The notes below the pieces were generated by a model. The model saw only the letters and a program-made list of their open reading frames with translations, was not told where the DNA came from and did no database searches. From NCBI RefSeq assembly GCF_963924675.1, contig NC_089222.1, positions 110,003,316 through 110,067,315 on the forward strand: 64,000 bases of DNA, given 5' to 3'. The DNA comes from Phocoena phocoena (taxonomy: Eukaryota > Chordata > Mammalia > Artiodactyla > Phocoenidae). This document shows, piece after piece, positions 48,371 to 61,151 of the stretch. The translations under genes and the position numbers were made by a program. Position 1 is the first letter of the stretch, and each line of letters begins with the position of its first letter.

Positions 48371-48659
48371 TGCAGTAATAATGAAAACACAATATGTCGA
48401 TCCAGTAAATTATTCTCCCTCTTTGCCCTCTCTTCTCTTCTGAAACTGAACAATTTACTATTAAAATTATTGGGTGCTTTACATCAAGTTAGGCATCCAT
48501 GACAAAGACTGTAGGAGGAGTTAGACTGGCCAAGAATGTGGTGTTGGAGAAATGAGCAAAGTGAGGTGGGTGACTGTAGAATGGCTGTCTCTCTTGGGTT
48601 GTCAGAAAATGATAAGGATTAGTAGGGTATATGAATGATTAAGTAGGTTTACAAGAGTG

Positions 48660-48830
48660 TCAAACATAAACTCATCTTGGTGAAGGATGTCAGAGCCCAT
48701 AAGGAAATATTTAATCCTTATATCAGACCTTGAAATATTTTCTCCATATTGTGGTGAAGAAAATAAGAAACTGGAAGTTTAAATAGCTTTTCCAAGTTCA
48801 TACAAACAGTAAATGTAGGGGGCTGGAATA
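48660..48830 (-). repeat. MIR-like SINE, antisense
   Basis: 'gtggtgaagaaaataagaaactgg', 'agtttaaatagcttttccaag', 'tacaaacagtaaatgtaggggg' follow the antisense MIR core. Divergence is strong. Confidence 0.5.
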
Positions 48831-49879
48831 CATGGTGCATATACTATGTGTACATAACAATATATTAATATTTATAGAAGATGTCTGAAAAATCATTGTT
48901 TGCAAAATGAGGGAGATGTTTCCTTTTGTGTTGACATCAGAAAAGAAAATGTCAATGTAAGTTTAGAGATAAGCATATTTCCATGGCTAAAATTCCTTTT
49001 AAAAATCATTTTAAGAGAAGGAGAGAAAGGTAATTATTAAAATACGAACTGGTGAGTCATCCAAATAAATCCATGATACTAAAACAATATGTTGAAATAA
49101 ATGAGAGAAAAACATTTAATTTAAAGCTTCTGCCAGTTCTTTGCATTTCTAATAGTGGAAACTAAAGGTAGATGACCTTTTTGTTTAATACAATACATTA
49201 ATCACCCTTTGGTTATTAAAGGAAAGGCATTTTCTGCAATGAAAAGTTTGAGATAAAAAGGAGCTGGGCTACTTTGCATTAAAAAAATAAAATGATGGAT
49301 ACAATATTACTAGAACCTTACATGATTGTTGGACTTCCTGTACGTGGTTTTAGAAATATTTTTTCAAGATCCTGAGACTCAAAAGGGAAGAGAATGTAGA
49401 GGACATATATGGTAAAGGGTCTATCTTGCAACAGAAGAAAGAGATAGGAAGTAAGAAATGTTTAAAAAAATCTACTAATTTTAATAGTCTGATGTTAATA
49501 GACAAATATTGGTTTTTAATTTTTTTATTCTAAGATCCTTTTTATTCTCTTTTATTAAACATGAGTACCTCCTCCCCACTACCACTACAACCACTCTACT
49601 CCATCTTCCTTTTCCCCTCCCATATTAAATAAAGTTTTAAGTAAGCACTGTCCTTACCTGTATTTGTCTCAGTGTTACCTTGGGAAATAAAAAGAAGATC
49701 ATGTATTTCCTGGAGAAATAGAAGAGAAGTAAGCAGGAAGATGAGAATACTGGCACAGATTACTACAATTTGAACCATGGATATAACTTAGTTTTTCAAA
49801 TAAGGAATATATTAATAAGGCTTATAATTTTAAAAACATAAAAAGATATAATGAAAAATGTCCTTCCCAATTCTGATTG
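48831..49879. other. AT-rich interval, nothing recognised
   Basis: No supported gene or repeat. Confidence 0.45.
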
Positions 49880-51600
49880 TTTTTGCCATTCTTCCACACA
49901 AGAGAACCACTCATATTTTCTGGTGTATCACCCCAGAGTTTTTCACTCACATTTATACAAATTTATGAATTTCTAATTTCCAACAGTTAAAAACATTCCT
50001 ATGCACACTGTTCTATCCTATAATTTCTAAATATAAAGATACATTTTAAAGAACACTCTCTGTAACAGTATAAAGAGCTTTCTTAGATCTTCATAATATT
50101 TGCATATAGATATATTATCATTTAAATCTTAATATTTAGACTATCTCCAATCAGTTGCTCTAAAATAAATGATGTAATGACTGATACTATAAACATATTT
50201 CTATATGAATCTGCAAATACATCATTTGGAAAAACACTCAGAAGTAGAATTGCTTGATCAAAAGTTATGTGAATATTGCTACAATGCTTTTCTTAGGGTT
50301 TGTACTACTTTATCCTATCAGCAAAGTATGAGTTGCTCCTTCCCAAAAGACTTGCCAAGCGTGATCAAAGGTACCCAGATATACCAACCAGATAGAAGAA
50401 AAGAGTATATTTCATGAAGGAGGTTAAACATCTTTTCATATGTTTAAATGGTCTTTTTAAAAATTTTATCACTGTTTATGTCCTTTCCAATTTTTTGCTG
50501 GATTTCGTTTTCTAGGATTCTTCATGATTAAAAAGTATAGCCCATTAATCTGAGATATGAGATGAAATTTCTTTCCTGGTTGGCTTTTGTATTGTGATTT
50601 TGCTTATGATATGCATGTCTGTGTGTGTGTCTGTGTTAATACAGAAGTTTCTTATTAAAAAAATAATTTTATTAATCTTTTATTTTATCATATTATATTT
50701 AGTTTTATATTTGGAACCAGAGTTAGAAAGGCCTTCTTTTGCCCGTGTTTTTAAAGAAATATTCCAATCTTTTAATTTTTTTTATTGTTTTCATTTTTTA
50801 ACTTAAAGCTTAAACCAATTTGCAATTTATCATGGCATATGGTATGATGATCCAAGTTTACCCTTTGTTTATGGCTAAAAAGAATATGTTATGCCTATTC
50901 CATGTGCCAACTCTTATTTCATGTCTATGGTAGTATTTTAAGCTATTTTTGGTTTATTATTATACAAGTCTTCAACATTTCTCTTTAAATTTATTCATAA
51001 GAATATTATATTTTATTTATGATTGTGATATTTCCTACATGTTGGTCTTCATATGTATGAACATAGTTGTGACATATACAATTGACTTGTTATAGTTTCC
51101 TTGTAGTTTTTAATAGTTCTTTGCTTTTTCCTTTCAGATATACTGGTATATTATTTATGTGAATGATATTTTTATCTCCTCCCTTCATTTTTATAATTAT
51201 CACACCCTTCTCTTCTATTACTGCATTGGCGAATGCATTTGTCTTTTTTCAAGCTTCAGTAAAAATTCCAGTACTGTTTTCCCATTAAACATGATACTCC
51301 TTTTAGAACTGAGGTAGATCTATGTTATCATATAAAGAATATTTATATCCAATCAAATAATAATTCTGATGAATGGTTTCTCAATGACTTTGTTAATGCT
51401 TTTTCATCATCTATGTAGATTACCAGGTGTTTTTTTTTATCTTTTGCTCTCAAAATAAGGTGTTCAGTTAACAAATATTTATTAAGCATGCATTATTTAT
51501 ATCAATAGTTTTGTAAATGTTTACCTAAATTTGCATTCCTAGTATAAATCCTACTTTGTCAAAATATATTTTACTTTAGATGTGTCCATATCATTAACTT
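49880..51600 (-). repeat. Old L1M, antisense, 3' UTR to RT
   Basis: Antisense order: 'ctcagaagtagaattgcttgatc' (ORF2 3' end) near 50235, 'aatttgcaatttatcatggcat' near 50820, and the complement of the 'GFIPG' segment of RT, 'tgcattcctagtataaatcctac', near 51530. Its missing upstream part appears to resume at about 53960, across later insertions. Confidence 0.65.
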
Positions 51601-52734
51601 ACTAACTGTAGTAGTCAATGATGATGTTCAACAAAATGTCTGGCTTTCTTTCTTCTGGGCATATTGTACAAATGTATTTTCCTAGCCCTTTTGAAGTTAG
51701 TTGTCTTAACAGAGCTTGAGTGATGGGTTTACATGTAGATATTTTACTTGGGGAAGTAATTTCAGGGAATAGGAATGAGGAAACTGGGAAGAATAAAACA
51801 AACAGCAATGGGAAACTCAATCCAAGATGAACTATTGTGCTATTATTCCAGTGGAAACTCGAACTCAATCTCTCTTCAAATCCTCTGAGAAGTCTTGCAG
51901 GATCAAACATGGAATTGACTTCTTGGAAAGAAGAAGAGGGTTATTTTAATCACCTATTGGTCAAAGATTGATCCAGGGGATATTACCCTTTTGCAGATAT
52001 GTGTTTTTGTGTACCCTTGGATGACTGCATGAGCTCTCCTACAAATTCATTTCAATGGCTGGGTAAGGAACCTTTATGTAGAAAGAAATATATACATCAT
52101 GCCACTAAACCATGGTACTGTAAAGCCATAAATATGTAGTTGGTTCAATACAGCAAAAGTCAAAGCCAAAAGAAGGGCTGAGCCCTTTTGAGATGAGGCA
52201 TAAAAATGTCCAACACTTGAAGTGTGGTCGAGTGACTTTCTCTAGAAAATAAAATGAGTGGAGATGAAGTATGCCACTTCTAGGTGGGAACATTAAGAGC
52301 CACTGTGCAATTTTTAATATCCCTTTCCTTCTCTCAATGACTAACGGTATTCTCAATGATAACTTCTTCTATAGTTTGTGTCCACAGGTTAGACAGACTT
52401 GAAAAAAACAACTGTTCCTTGATGATTATGCAGAGTAAGTGAAAAATAAACTTTTCTCGTGTTAAACTATTGAATTTGAAGGATTTATTTATTTTTATTT
52501 TCATTTTTCCTTCAAGATAGTTTATTTTAGAAACATGGTCCTACTCTATATTTCAATGTAATCACCTTCTAACTCAACACATTTGTTATAGTGATGGACA
52601 AGCTTTTTTTTGATATAAAGGAAAAATACATATAAAACATTCAGTGGGTAAAAGAGAGAGAGAAGAAATAATAGAGCCTCTATGAGCTAAAAGAAAGAAG
52701 ACTTCTGACTGTGTCCAAAACTGTCACGGTTTAC
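51601..52734. other. Unassigned interval, part likely ancient repeat
   Basis: The 52140-52470 block ('gatgaagtatgccacttctaggtggg', 'gagtaagtgaaaaataaac') has the style of an old LTR-like family also suspected at 34.7-35.1 kb. The remainder is unrecognised. Two minus-strand frames of 83-102 codons have no supporting evidence. Confidence 0.35.
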
Positions 52735-52915
52735 ATCTTGAAGTGTGGCCCAGGGGCATTATTATTGTCATCACCTGGAAACTCATTGGAAATGTAAATT
52801 CTTAGAACTCGTTCAGACCTAAGAATCACAAACTCTGGTGGTGGGGCTCAGCAGTCAGGTTTAACAAGCCTCCCAGGTTGTTCTAGTATACAATCAAGTT
52901 TGAAAACAGCTGTGA
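52735..52915 (+). mobile_element. MER5A-like hAT-Charlie non-autonomous DNA transposon
   Basis: 'aagtgtggcccaggggcattatt', 'catcacctggaaactcattgg', 'aaatgtaaattcttag', 'ccaggttgttc' and 'caagtttgaaaacagctg' match the MER5A order (palindrome-like ends, 'gcatcacctgggagcttgtt' core). It is an ancient fossil with no coding capacity. Confidence 0.78.
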
Positions 52916-53281
52916 ATTATCCCATTACAAAAGTTCGAATCTCAGACACCAGAACTAACGCTGCAGATCTACCGAAACGGCTAGATCTTACTGTTCCGAG
53001 AGGTTACTTCCAGATGGTAAGTCTGTGATTCCAAGATTTTACCTGTTTTTGTACAATACTTCTTGCATTTATGTATCAATTTATCACTTACTGCCTGTAG
53101 ATATCAAACGTCAGTTTACTTTTCAGAATGCAGCAATGCCACAAAAAACAAACGAACAAACAAACTTCCAGCAGTAATACCAACCTAGAGATCTAGTTTT
53201 AAATCCAGAAAAGCAGTGTTTGTAGTATGAGTGTTCAGTAAGTTAGTATCATCACTGAAAAATGAATGTTCATGTGACTAT

Positions 53282-53665
53282 TGTTGAAAAATAAAGACAA
53301 TTTAGGTGATACAAACAAACTTTACTTAACACTTCATGAAATGGACAATCTCCATTTGGAGAACTGCAAAGTGAAGCAGAAGGCAGGAAGTTTTTATAGG
53401 ATAAGGAACAAGACAGAGAAAAATATAAAATATCTGATTGGCTGGGGCCACATAGTCAACCTTGTTTGGGGCGAGAGGAATGGAGGAAAGAAATGTAGAG
53501 TCCAGAGCTGGCTTGGCACTTGGGAATTATCGGGCTGTATGTGCTACCTTTCTGGTCAGGCAGAGTGTTAACAAGGACACAAATGTTGATTCTAAGTTTT
53601 GGCTTGCTGACTTAGAACCGTGGACAGGAGCAGCTCCATCTTGAGCCTAGAAATTTATTTCAACA
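53282..53665 (-). mobile_element. Solo retroviral LTR, antisense (384 bp)
   Basis: Bounded by TGTTGAAA at 53282 and TTTCAACA ending at 53665, an inverted-repeat TG...CA pair. On the minus strand it shows a 'CCAATCAG' box (near 53445), a TATAAAA-type box (complement of 'ttttatagg', 53392-53400) and a T/G-rich 3' end. The adjacent four bases are CTAT and TTAT, a possible one-mismatch 4-bp TSD as in class I ERVs. No internal sequence is present. Two + strand frames (60 and 96 codons) are antisense artefacts. Confidence 0.72.
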
Positions 53666-53831
53666 TTATCAACTCCTTTGTGTGGTCTTGGGCTTCTCTG
53701 GTCTCACCACCATGGAGGCAGCAGTATTGCTGAATGGTGAATTTTTAAAAACTGCCACATAACTCATCCTTTCCTATACACCGACATTTTACTTAAGATT
53801 TTTCTGAACATACTCATCAGTGAATTTGTTC

Positions 53832-53885
53832 TGTGTGTGTGTGTGTGTGTGTGTGTGCGTGCATGCGCGTGTCCACACACACAAG
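53832..53885. repeat. (TG)n microsatellite with CA-rich end
   Basis: About 13 TG units, then 'cgtgcatgcgcgtgtcc' and a short CA run. Alternating purine-pyrimidine, so potentially Z-form. Confidence 0.94.
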
Positions 53886-53959
53886 AGATAGATATGGAGA
53901 AAGAATCAGGATTGGGATTGAGGGAGAGGGGTGGAGGGAACAAGATGGAATTTATTAAG

Positions 53960-54342
53960 AATGTTCTTCTTTTTATGATACCTTAAATAAATTAGATTTA
54001 TCTTTAAATATTTGGTAGTGTTCATCTGTAAAGCCATCTAAATCTACTATCTTAATTGAACTTAATCTTTAAAAACTTGTATTCATTTATTTATTAGTTG
54101 AAGAATTCTGCATTCCATCTATAGAAAGTCATTTTTTAGTCAGTTTCTCTTTTTCTAAATATGCTTAGATAAACTGTATTTTCCTTGAAAATAATTTAAT
54201 GTTTTAGGCTTTCAAATATTTTTCAGAGTATTAAAAAAATTAAATGATAATACTCATAATTCCCTGTTTTTGTGCCAATTTTAAACTTATCATTTTTATA
54301 TGCATTTTCATCTTAAATTTTTCTTGAAATAGTTTATAATTT
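53960..54342 (-). repeat. Old L1M, antisense, upstream of RT (left of copy 2)
   Basis: 'aatatttggtagtgttcatctgtaaagccatct' region is the complement of the conserved 'GPDGF' part of ORF2. Split by L1 copy 2: the same antisense element continues at 61921. Confidence 0.65.
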
Positions 54343-54355
54343 AAAAAGATTTTTT
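54343..54355. repeat. Target-site duplication of L1 copy 2 (left)
   Basis: AAAAAGATTTTTT, identical to 61908-61920. The right copy is followed by AAAA, so the integration site reads TTTT|AA on the + strand. That is the consensus L1 endonuclease site for a minus-strand insertion. Confidence 0.85.
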
Positions 54356-54473
54356 TTTTTAAACATCTTTATTGGGGTATAATTGCTTTACAATGGTGTG
54401 TTAGTTTCTGCTTTATAACAAAGTGAATCAGCTATACATATACATATGTTCCCATATGTTCCCTCTTGCGTCT

Positions 54474-54498
54474 CCCTCCCTCCCACTCTCCCCATCCC
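54474..54498 (-). promoter_or_regulatory. G-quadruplex candidate in L1 copy 2 3' UTR
   Basis: Minus strand has G-runs complementary to CCC at 54474-54476, 54478-54480, 54482-54484, CCCC at 54490-54493 and CCC at 54496-54498. This corresponds to the G-rich tract at 25849-25878 in copy 1. Confidence 0.6.
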
Positions 54499-54725
54499 AC
54501 ACTTCCAGGCTGTCACAAAGCACCGAGCTAATATCCCTGTGCCTTGCGGCTGCTTCCCCCCAGCTATCTACCTTACTACGTTTGTTAGTGTGTATATGTC
54601 CATGACTCTCTCTCGCCCTGTCAAAACTCACCCTTCCCCCTCCCCATATCCTCAAGTCCGTTCTCCAGTAGGTCTGCGTCTTTATTCCTATCTTACCCCT
54701 AGGTTCTTCATGACATTTTTTTCCC

Positions 54726-57700
54726 TTAAATTCCATATATATGTGTTAGCATACGGTATTTGTCTTTTTCTTTCTGACTTACTTCACTCTGTATGACAGA
54801 CTCTAGGTCTATCCATCTCATTACAAATAGCTCAATTTCATTTCTTTTTAAGGCTGAGTAATATTCCATTGTGTATATGTGCCACATCTTCTTTATCCAT
54901 TCATCCGATGATGGGCGCTTAGGTTGTTTCCATGTCCTGGCTATTGTAAATAGAGCTGCAATGAACATTTTGGTACATGACTCTTTTTGAATTTTGGTTT
55001 TCTCAGGGTATATGCCAAGTAGTGGGATTGCTGGGTCATATGGTAATTCTATTTGTAGTTTTTTAAGGAACCTCCATACTGTTCTCCACAGTGGCTGAAC
55101 CAATTCACATTCCCACCAGCAGTGCAAGAGTGTCCCCTTTTCTCCACACCCTCTCCAGCATTTATTGTTTCTAGATTTTTTGATGATGGCCATTCTGACT
55201 GGTGTGAGATGATATCTCATTGTAGTTTTGATTTGCATTTCTCTAATGATTAATGATGTTGAGCATTCTTTCATGTGCTTGTTGGCATTCTGTATATCTT
55301 CTTTGTAGAAATGTCTATTTAGGTCTTCTGCCCATTTTTGGATGGGGTTGTTTGGTTTTTTGTTATTGAGCTGCATGAGCTGCTTGTAAATTTTTGAGAT
55401 TAATCCTTTGTCAGTTGCTTCATTTGCAAATGTTTTCTCCCATTCTGAGGGTTGTCTTTTGGTCTTGGTTATGGTTTCCTTTGCTGTGCAAAAGCTTTGA
55501 AGTTTCATTAGGTCCCATTTGTTTATTTTTATTTCCATTACTCTAGGAGGTGGGTCAGAAAGGATCTTGCTGTGATTTATGTCATAGAGTGTTCTTCCTA
55601 TGTTTTCTTCTAAGAGTTTGATAGTTTCTGGCCTTACATTTAGGTCTTTAATCCATTTTGAGCTTATTTTTGTGTATGGTGTTAGGGAGTGATCTAACCT
55701 CATACTTTTACATGTACCTGTCCAGTTTTCCCAGCACCATTTATTGAAGAGGCTGTCCTTTCTCCACTGTACATTCCTGCCTCCTTTATCAAAGATAAGG
55801 TGTCCATATGTGCGTGGGTTTATCTCTGGGCTTTCTATCCTGTTCCACTGATCTATCTTTCTGTTTTTGTGCCAGTACCATACTGTCTTGATTACTGTTG
55901 CTTTGTAATATAGTCTAAAGTCAGGGAGCCTTATTCCTCCAGCTCCTTTTTTCGTTCTCAAGATTGCTTTGGCTATTCGGGGTCTTTTGTGTTTCCATAC
56001 AAATTGCGAAATTTTTTGTTCTAGTTCTGTGAAAAATGCCAGTGGTAGTTTGATAGGGATTGCATTGAATCTGTAGATTGCTTTGGGTAGTAGAGTCATT
56101 TTCACAATGTTGATTCTTCCCATCCAAGAACATGGTATATCTCTCCATCTATTTCTATCATCTTTAATTTCTTTCATCAGTGTCTTATAATTTTCTGCAT
56201 ACAGGTCTTTCGTATCCTTAGGTAGGTTTATTCCTAGATATTTTATTCTTTTTGTTGCAATGGTAAATGGGAGTGCTTTCTTGATTTCACTTTCAGATTT
56301 TTCATCATTAGTATACAGGAATGCCAGAGATTTCTGTGCATTCATTTTGTATCCTGCTACTTTACCAAATTCATTGATTAGCTCTAGTAGTTTTCTGGTA
56401 GCATCTTTAGGATTCTCTATGTATAGTATCATGTCATCTGCAAACAGTGACAGCTTTACTTCTTCTTTTCCGATTTGGATTCCTTTTATTTCCTTTTCTT
56501 CTCTGATTGCTGTGGCTAAAACTTCCAAAACTATGTTGAATAAGAGTGGTGAGAGTGGGCAACCTTGTCTTGTTCCTGATCTTAGTGGAAATGCTTTCAG
56601 TTTTTCACCATTGAGGATGATGTTTGCTGTGGGCTTGTCATATATGGCTTTTATTATGTTTAGGAAAGTTCCCTCTATGCCTACTTTCTGGAGGGTTTTT
56701 ATCATAAATGGGTGTTGAATTTTGTCGAAAGCTTTCTCTGCATCTATTGAGATGATCATATGGTTTTTCTCCTTCAATTTGTTAATATGGTTTATCACAT
56801 TGATAGATTTGTGTATATTGAAGAATCCTTGCATTCCTGGAATAAACCCCACTTGATCATGGTGTATGATCCTTTTAATGTGCTGTTGGATTCTGTTTGC
56901 TAGTATTTTGTTGAGGATTTTTGCATCTATGTTCATCAGTGATATTGGCCTGTAGTTTTCTTTCTTTGTGACATCCTTGTCTGGTTTTGGTATCAAGGTG
57001 ATGGTGGCTTCGTAGAAGGAATTTGGGAGTGTTCCTCCCTCTGCTATATTTTGGAAGAGTTTGAGAAGGATAGGTGTTAGCTCTTCTCTAAACGTTTGAT
57101 AGAATTCACCTGTGAAGCCATCTGGTCCTGGGCTTTTGTTTGTTGGAAGGTTTTTAATCACAGTTTCAATTTCAGTGCTTGTGATTGGTCTGTTCATATT
57201 TTCTATTTCTTCCTGATTCAGTCTTGGCAGGTTGTGCATTTCTAAGAATTTGTCCATTTCTTCCAGATTGTCCATTTTATTGGCATAGAGTTGCTTGTAG
57301 TAATCTCTCATGATTTTTTTTATTTCTGCAGTGTCAGTTGTTACTTCTCCTTTTTCATTTCTAATTCTGTTGATTTGAGTCTTCTCCCTTTTTTTCTTGA
57401 TGAGTCTGGCTAGTGGTTTATCTATTTTGTTTATCTTCTCAAAGAACCAGCTTTTAGTTTTATTGATCTTTGCTATTGTTTCCTTCATTTCTTTTTCATT
57501 TATTTCTGATCTGATTTTTATGATTTCTTTCCTTCTGCTAGCTTTGGGGTTTTTTTGTTCTTCTTTCTCTAATTGCTTGAGGTGCAAGGTTAGGCTGTTT
57601 ATTCGAGATGTTTCCTGCTTCTTAAGGTGGGCTTGTATTGCTATAAACTTCCCCCTTAGAACTGCTTTTGCTGCATCCCATAGGTTTTGGGTCGTTGTGT

Positions 57701-58574
57701 CTCCATTGTCATTTGTTTCTAGGTATTTTTTTATTTCCTCTTTGATTTCTTCAGTGATCACTTCATTATTAAGTAGTGTATTGTTTAGCCTCCATGTGTT
57801 TGTATTTTTTACAGATCTTTTCCTGTAATTGATATCTAGTCTCATGGCGTTGTGGTCGGAAAAGATACTTGATACAATTTGAGTTTTCTTAAATTTACCA
57901 AGGCTTGATTTGTGACCCAAGATATGATCTATCCTGGAGAATGTTCCATGAGCACTTGAGAAAAATGTGTATTCTGTTGTTTTTGGATGGAGTGTCCTAT
58001 AAATATCAATTAAGTCCATCTTGTTTAATGTATCATTTAAAGCTTGTGTTTCCTTATTTATTTTCATTTTGGATGATCTGTCCATGGGTGAAAGTGGGGT
58101 GTTAAAGTCCCCTACTATGAATGTGTTACTGTTGATCTCCCCTTTTATGGTTGTTAGTATTTGTCTTATGTATTGAGGTGCTCCTATGTTGGGTGCATAA
58201 ATATTTACAATTGTTATATCTTCTTCTTGGATCGATCCCTTGATCATTATGTAGTGTCCTTCTTTGTCCCTTTTAATAGTCCTTATTTTAAAGTCTATTT
58301 TGTCTGATATGAGAATTGCTACTCCAGCTTTCTTTTGGTTTCCATTTGCATGGAATATCTTTTTCCATCCCCTTACTTTCAGTCTGTATGTGTCTCTAGT
58401 TCTGAAGTGGGTCTCTTGTAGACAGCATATATAAGGGTCTTGTTTTTGTATCCATTCAGCCAATCTGTGTCTTTTGGTGGGAGCATTTAGTCCATTTACA
58501 TTTAAGGTAATTATCGATATGTATGTTCCTATTTCCATTTTATATATTGTTTTGGGTTCGCTACTATAGGTCAT
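54726..58574 (-). CDS. L1 ORF2p, endonuclease-reverse transcriptase, intact (1282 aa as opened; 1270 from canonical Met), copy 2
   Basis: Complete ORF2p. From the canonical Met (codon at 58538-58536) it has endonuclease residues N13, E42, D144/N146, D204 and D228/H229. RT motif A reads SIDAEKAFD (D599), motif C is FADD (699-702), and the Cys-rich CX3CX7HX4C motif lies in the last 150 residues. The C-terminal 70 residues missing in copy 1 are present and end HIYGI. An upstream in-frame ATG at 58574-58572 adds 12 residues. It arises from a single ACG to ATG difference against copy 1, so the true start is probably the downstream Met shared by both. A 6-nt in-frame deletion removes two residues (TK) after 'VMEIK' relative to copy 1. 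No stop or frameshift is seen. Confidence 0.95.
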   Translation of the reverse strand: MTYSSEPKTIYKMEIGTYISIITLNVNGLNAPTKRHRLAEWIQKQDPYICCLQETHFRTRDTYRLKVRGWKKIFHANGNQKKAGVAILISDKIDFKIRTIKRDKEGHYIMIKGSIQEEDITIVNIYAPNIGAPQYIRQILTTIKGEINSNTFIVGDFNTPLSPMDRSSKMKINKETQALNDTLNKMDLIDIYRTLHPKTTEYTFFSSAHGTFSRIDHILGHKSSLGKFKKTQIVSSIFSDHNAMRLDINYRKRSVKNTNTWRLNNTLLNNEVITEEIKEEIKKYLETNDNGDTTTQNLWDAAKAVLRGKFIAIQAHLKKQETSRINSLTLHLKQLEKEEQKNPKASRRKEIIKIRSEINEKEMKETIAKINKTKSWFFEKINKIDKPLARLIKKKREKTQINRIRNEKGEVTTDTAEIKKIMRDYYKQLYANKMDNLEEMDKFLEMHNLPRLNQEEIENMNRPITSTEIETVIKNLPTNKSPGPDGFTGEFYQTFREELTPILLKLFQNIAEGGTLPNSFYEATITLIPKPDKDVTKKENYRPISLMNIDAKILNKILANRIQQHIKRIIHHDQVGFIPGMQGFFNIHKSINVINHINKLKEKNHMIISIDAEKAFDKIQHPFMIKTLQKVGIEGTFLNIIKAIYDKPTANIILNGEKLKAFPLRSGTRQGCPLSPLLFNIVLEVLATAIREEKEIKGIQIGKEEVKLSLFADDMILYIENPKDATRKLLELINEFGKVAGYKMNAQKSLAFLYTNDEKSESEIKKALPFTIATKRIKYLGINLPKDTKDLYAENYKTLMKEIKDDRNRWRDIPCSWMGRINIVKMTLLPKAIYRFNAIPIKLPLAFFTELEQKISQFVWKHKRPRIAKAILRTKKGAGGIRLPDFRLYYKATVIKTVWYWHKNRKIDQWNRIESPEINPRTYGHLIFDKGGRNVQWRKDSLFNKWCWENWTGTCKSMRLDHSLTPYTKISSKWIKDLNVRPETIKLLEENIGRTLYDINHSKILSDPPPRVMEIKINKWDLMKLQSFCTAKETITKTKRQPSEWEKTFANEATDKGLISKIYKQLMQLNNKKPNNPIQKWAEDLNRHFYKEDIQNANKHMKECSTSLIIREMQIKTTMRYHLTPVRMAIIKKSRNNKCWRGCGEKGTLLHCWWECELVQPLWRTVWRFLKKLQIELPYDPAIPLLGIYPEKTKIQKESCTKMFIAALFTIARTWKQPKRPSSDEWIKKMWHIYTMEYYSALKRNEIELFVMRWIDLESVIQSEVSQKEKDKYRMLTHIYGI

Positions 58575-58596
58575 TTCCTTCTCTTGTGTTTCGTGT

Positions 58597-59490
58597 CTAG
58601 AGAAGTTCCTTTAGCATTTGTTGTAAAGCTGGTTTGGTGGTGCTGAACTCTCTCAGCTTTTGCTTGTCTGTAAAGGTTTTAATTTCTCCATCAAATGTGA
58701 ATGAGATCCTTGCTGGGTAGAGTAGTCTTGGTTGCAGGCTATTCTCTTTCATCACTTTCAGTATGTCCTGCCACTCCCTTCTGGCTTGTAGGGTTTCTGC
58801 TGAGAGATCAGCTGTTAACCTTATGGGGATTCCCTTGTGTGTTATTTGTTGTTTTTCCCTTGCTGCTTTTAATATGCTTTCTTTGTATTTAATTTTTGAC
58901 AGTTTGATTAATATGTGTCTTGGCATGTTTCTCCTTGTATTTATCCTGTATGGGACCCTCTGTGCTTCCTGGACTTGATTAACTATTTCCTTTCCCATAT
59001 TAGGGAAGTTTTCAACTATAATCTCTTCAAATATTTTCTCAGTCCCTTTCTTTCTTTCTTCTTCTTCTGGAACCCCTATAATTCGAATGTTGGTGCGTTT
59101 CATGTTGTCCCAGAGGTCTCTGAGACTGTCCTCAGTTCTTTTCATTCTTTTTTCTTTATTCTGCTCTGCAGTAGTTATTTCCACTACTTTATCTTCCAGG
59201 TCACTTATCCGTTCTTCTGCCTCAGTTATTCTGCTATTGATCCTATCTAGAGTGATTTTAATTTCATTTATTGCATTGTTCATCGTTGCTTGTTTCATCT
59301 TTAGTTCTTGTAGGTCCTTGTTAACTGTTTCTTGCATTTTGTCCATTCTACTTCCAAGATTTCGGATCATCCTTACTATCATTATTCTGAATTCTTTTTC
59401 AGGTAGATTGCCTATTTCCTCTTCATTTGTTAGGTCTGGTGGGTTTTTATCTTGCTCCTTCATCTGCTGTGTGTTTTTCTGTCTTCTCAT
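58597..59490 (-). CDS. L1 ORF1p, RNA-binding chaperone (297 aa), copy 2
   Basis: Same length and layout as copy 1: basic N-terminus, coiled coil (about 45-120), RRM from NIRIIGVPE (134-142) and C-terminal domain with '[17 protein letters not shown]' (224-240). Substitutions against copy 1 include Thr for Met at 69, Ile for Ser at 79, Ile for Thr at 84, Glu for Val at 90, Asn-Ser for Lys-Asn at 250-251 and Thr for Arg at 265. Position 90 Glu restores a charged heptad register typical of the coiled coil, so copy 2 may be closer to the ancestor there. The frame is fully open. The gap to the ORF2 canonical start is 58 nt, as in copy 1. Confidence 0.94.
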   Translation of the reverse strand: MRRQKNTQQMKEQDKNPPDLTNEEEIGNLPEKEFRIMIVRMIRNLGSRMDKMQETVNKDLQELKMKQATMNNAINEIKITLDRINSRITEAEERISDLEDKVVEITTAEQNKEKRMKRTEDSLRDLWDNMKRTNIRIIGVPEEEERKKGTEKIFEEIIVENFPNMGKEIVNQVQEAQRVPYRINTRRNMPRHILIKLSKIKYKESILKAAREKQQITHKGIPIRLTADLSAETLQARREWQDILKVMKENSLQPRLLYPARISFTFDGEIKTFTDKQKLREFSTTKPALQQMLKELL

Positions 59491-61151
59491 TTTGCTTATC
59501 TTACTGTGTTTGGGGTCTCCTTTTTGCAGGCTGCACTTTCGTAGTTCCCGTTGTTTTTGATGTCTGTCTCCAGTGGCTAAGGTTGTTTCAGTGGGTTGTG
59601 TAGGCTTCCTGGTGGAGGGGACTAGTGCCTGTGTTGTGCTGGATGAGGCTGGATCTTGTCTCTCTAGTGGGCAGGTTCACGTCTGGTGGTGTGTTTTGGG
59701 GTGTCTGTGGCCTTATTATGATTTTAGGCAGCCTCTCTGCTAATGGGTGGGGTTGTGTTCCTGTTTTGCTAGTTGTTTGGCATAGGTTGTCCAGCACTGT
59801 GGCTTGCTGGTCGTTTAGTGAAGTTGGGTGCTGGTGTTAAGATGGAGGTCTCTGGGATATTTCCACCGTTTAATATTATGTGGAGCTGGGAGGTCTCTTG
59901 TTGACCAGTGTCCTGAAGTTGGCTCTCCTACCTCAGAGGCTGAGCCCTGACTCCTGGCTGGAGCACCAAGAGCCTTTCATCCACACAGCTCAGAATAAAA
60001 GGGAGAAAAAGTAGGGAGAATTAGTAGAAGTATGAGTAAAGAAAGAAGGAAAGGAGGAAAGGAAGGAAGGAAGAAAGAAGCAAAGAAGGAAAGAAAGGAG
60101 GGAGGGAGGGAGGGAGGGAGGAAGGAAGGAAGGAGGGAAAGAAGGAAAAAAGACAGAAAGAAAGATGATACAGTAAAAATAAAATAAAGTATAATATAGT
60201 TATTGAATTAAAAAATATTTAGAAAAAAAAGGGACGGTTAGAACCTTAGGACAAATTTTGGAAGCAAAGCTATACAGAGAAAATCTTACACAGAAGCATA
60301 CACATACACCTTCACAAAAAGAGGTAAAGGGGGAAAAATCATAAATCCTGCTCCCTGAGAGCACCTCCTCAATTTGGGGTGATTCGTTGTCTAAAGGAGG
60401 GAGGGAAGGAAGGAAAGAAAGAAAGAACGAAGGTAAAGTATAATAAAGTTATTACAATTAAACTTAATTATTAAGAAAAAGAATTTTTAAAAAAAAGTCA
60501 TGGACGGATAGAGCCCTAGGACAAATGGTGGAAGCAAGAGTACAGACAAGATCTCACACAGAAGCATACACGTACACATTCACAAAAAGAGGAAAAGGGA
60601 AAAAAATCATAGATCTCGCTCCTAAATTCCCCCTCTTCAATTTGGATTCATTCCTTGTCTATTCAGGTATTCCACAGATGCAGGGTATATCAAGTTGATT
60701 GTGGAGCTTTAATCCGCTGCTTCTGTGGCTGCTGGGAGAGATTTCCCTTTCTCTTCTTTGCTCTCACAGCTCACAGGAGCTCAGCTTTGGATTTGGCCCT
60801 GCCTCTGCGTGTAGGTCGCTGGAGGGCGTCTGTTTTTTCGCTCAGACAGGACGGGGTTAAAGGAGCCGCTGATTGGGGCCTCCGGCTCACTCAGGCCGGG
60901 GGTTGGGGGATGGGGGAAGGAGGGGCACTGCGTGCGGGGCGGGCCTGCGGCGGCAGAGGCAGCATGACGTTGCGGCAGAGGCCGGAGTGACGTTGTACCA
61001 GCCTGAGGCCCGCCGTGCGTTGTCCCGGGGAAGTTGTCCCTGGATCCCGGGAACCTGGCAGTGGCGGGCTGCACAGGCTCCGCGGAAGAGGGGTGTGGAG
61101 AGTGACCTGTGCTCGCACACAGGCCCCTTGGTGGCGGCAGCAGCAGCCTTA

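Noticed and set aside
52480..52640. Possible mariner-derived fragment
   Set aside because: Only a short phrase looked familiar; terminal inverted repeats and a TA duplication could not be found.
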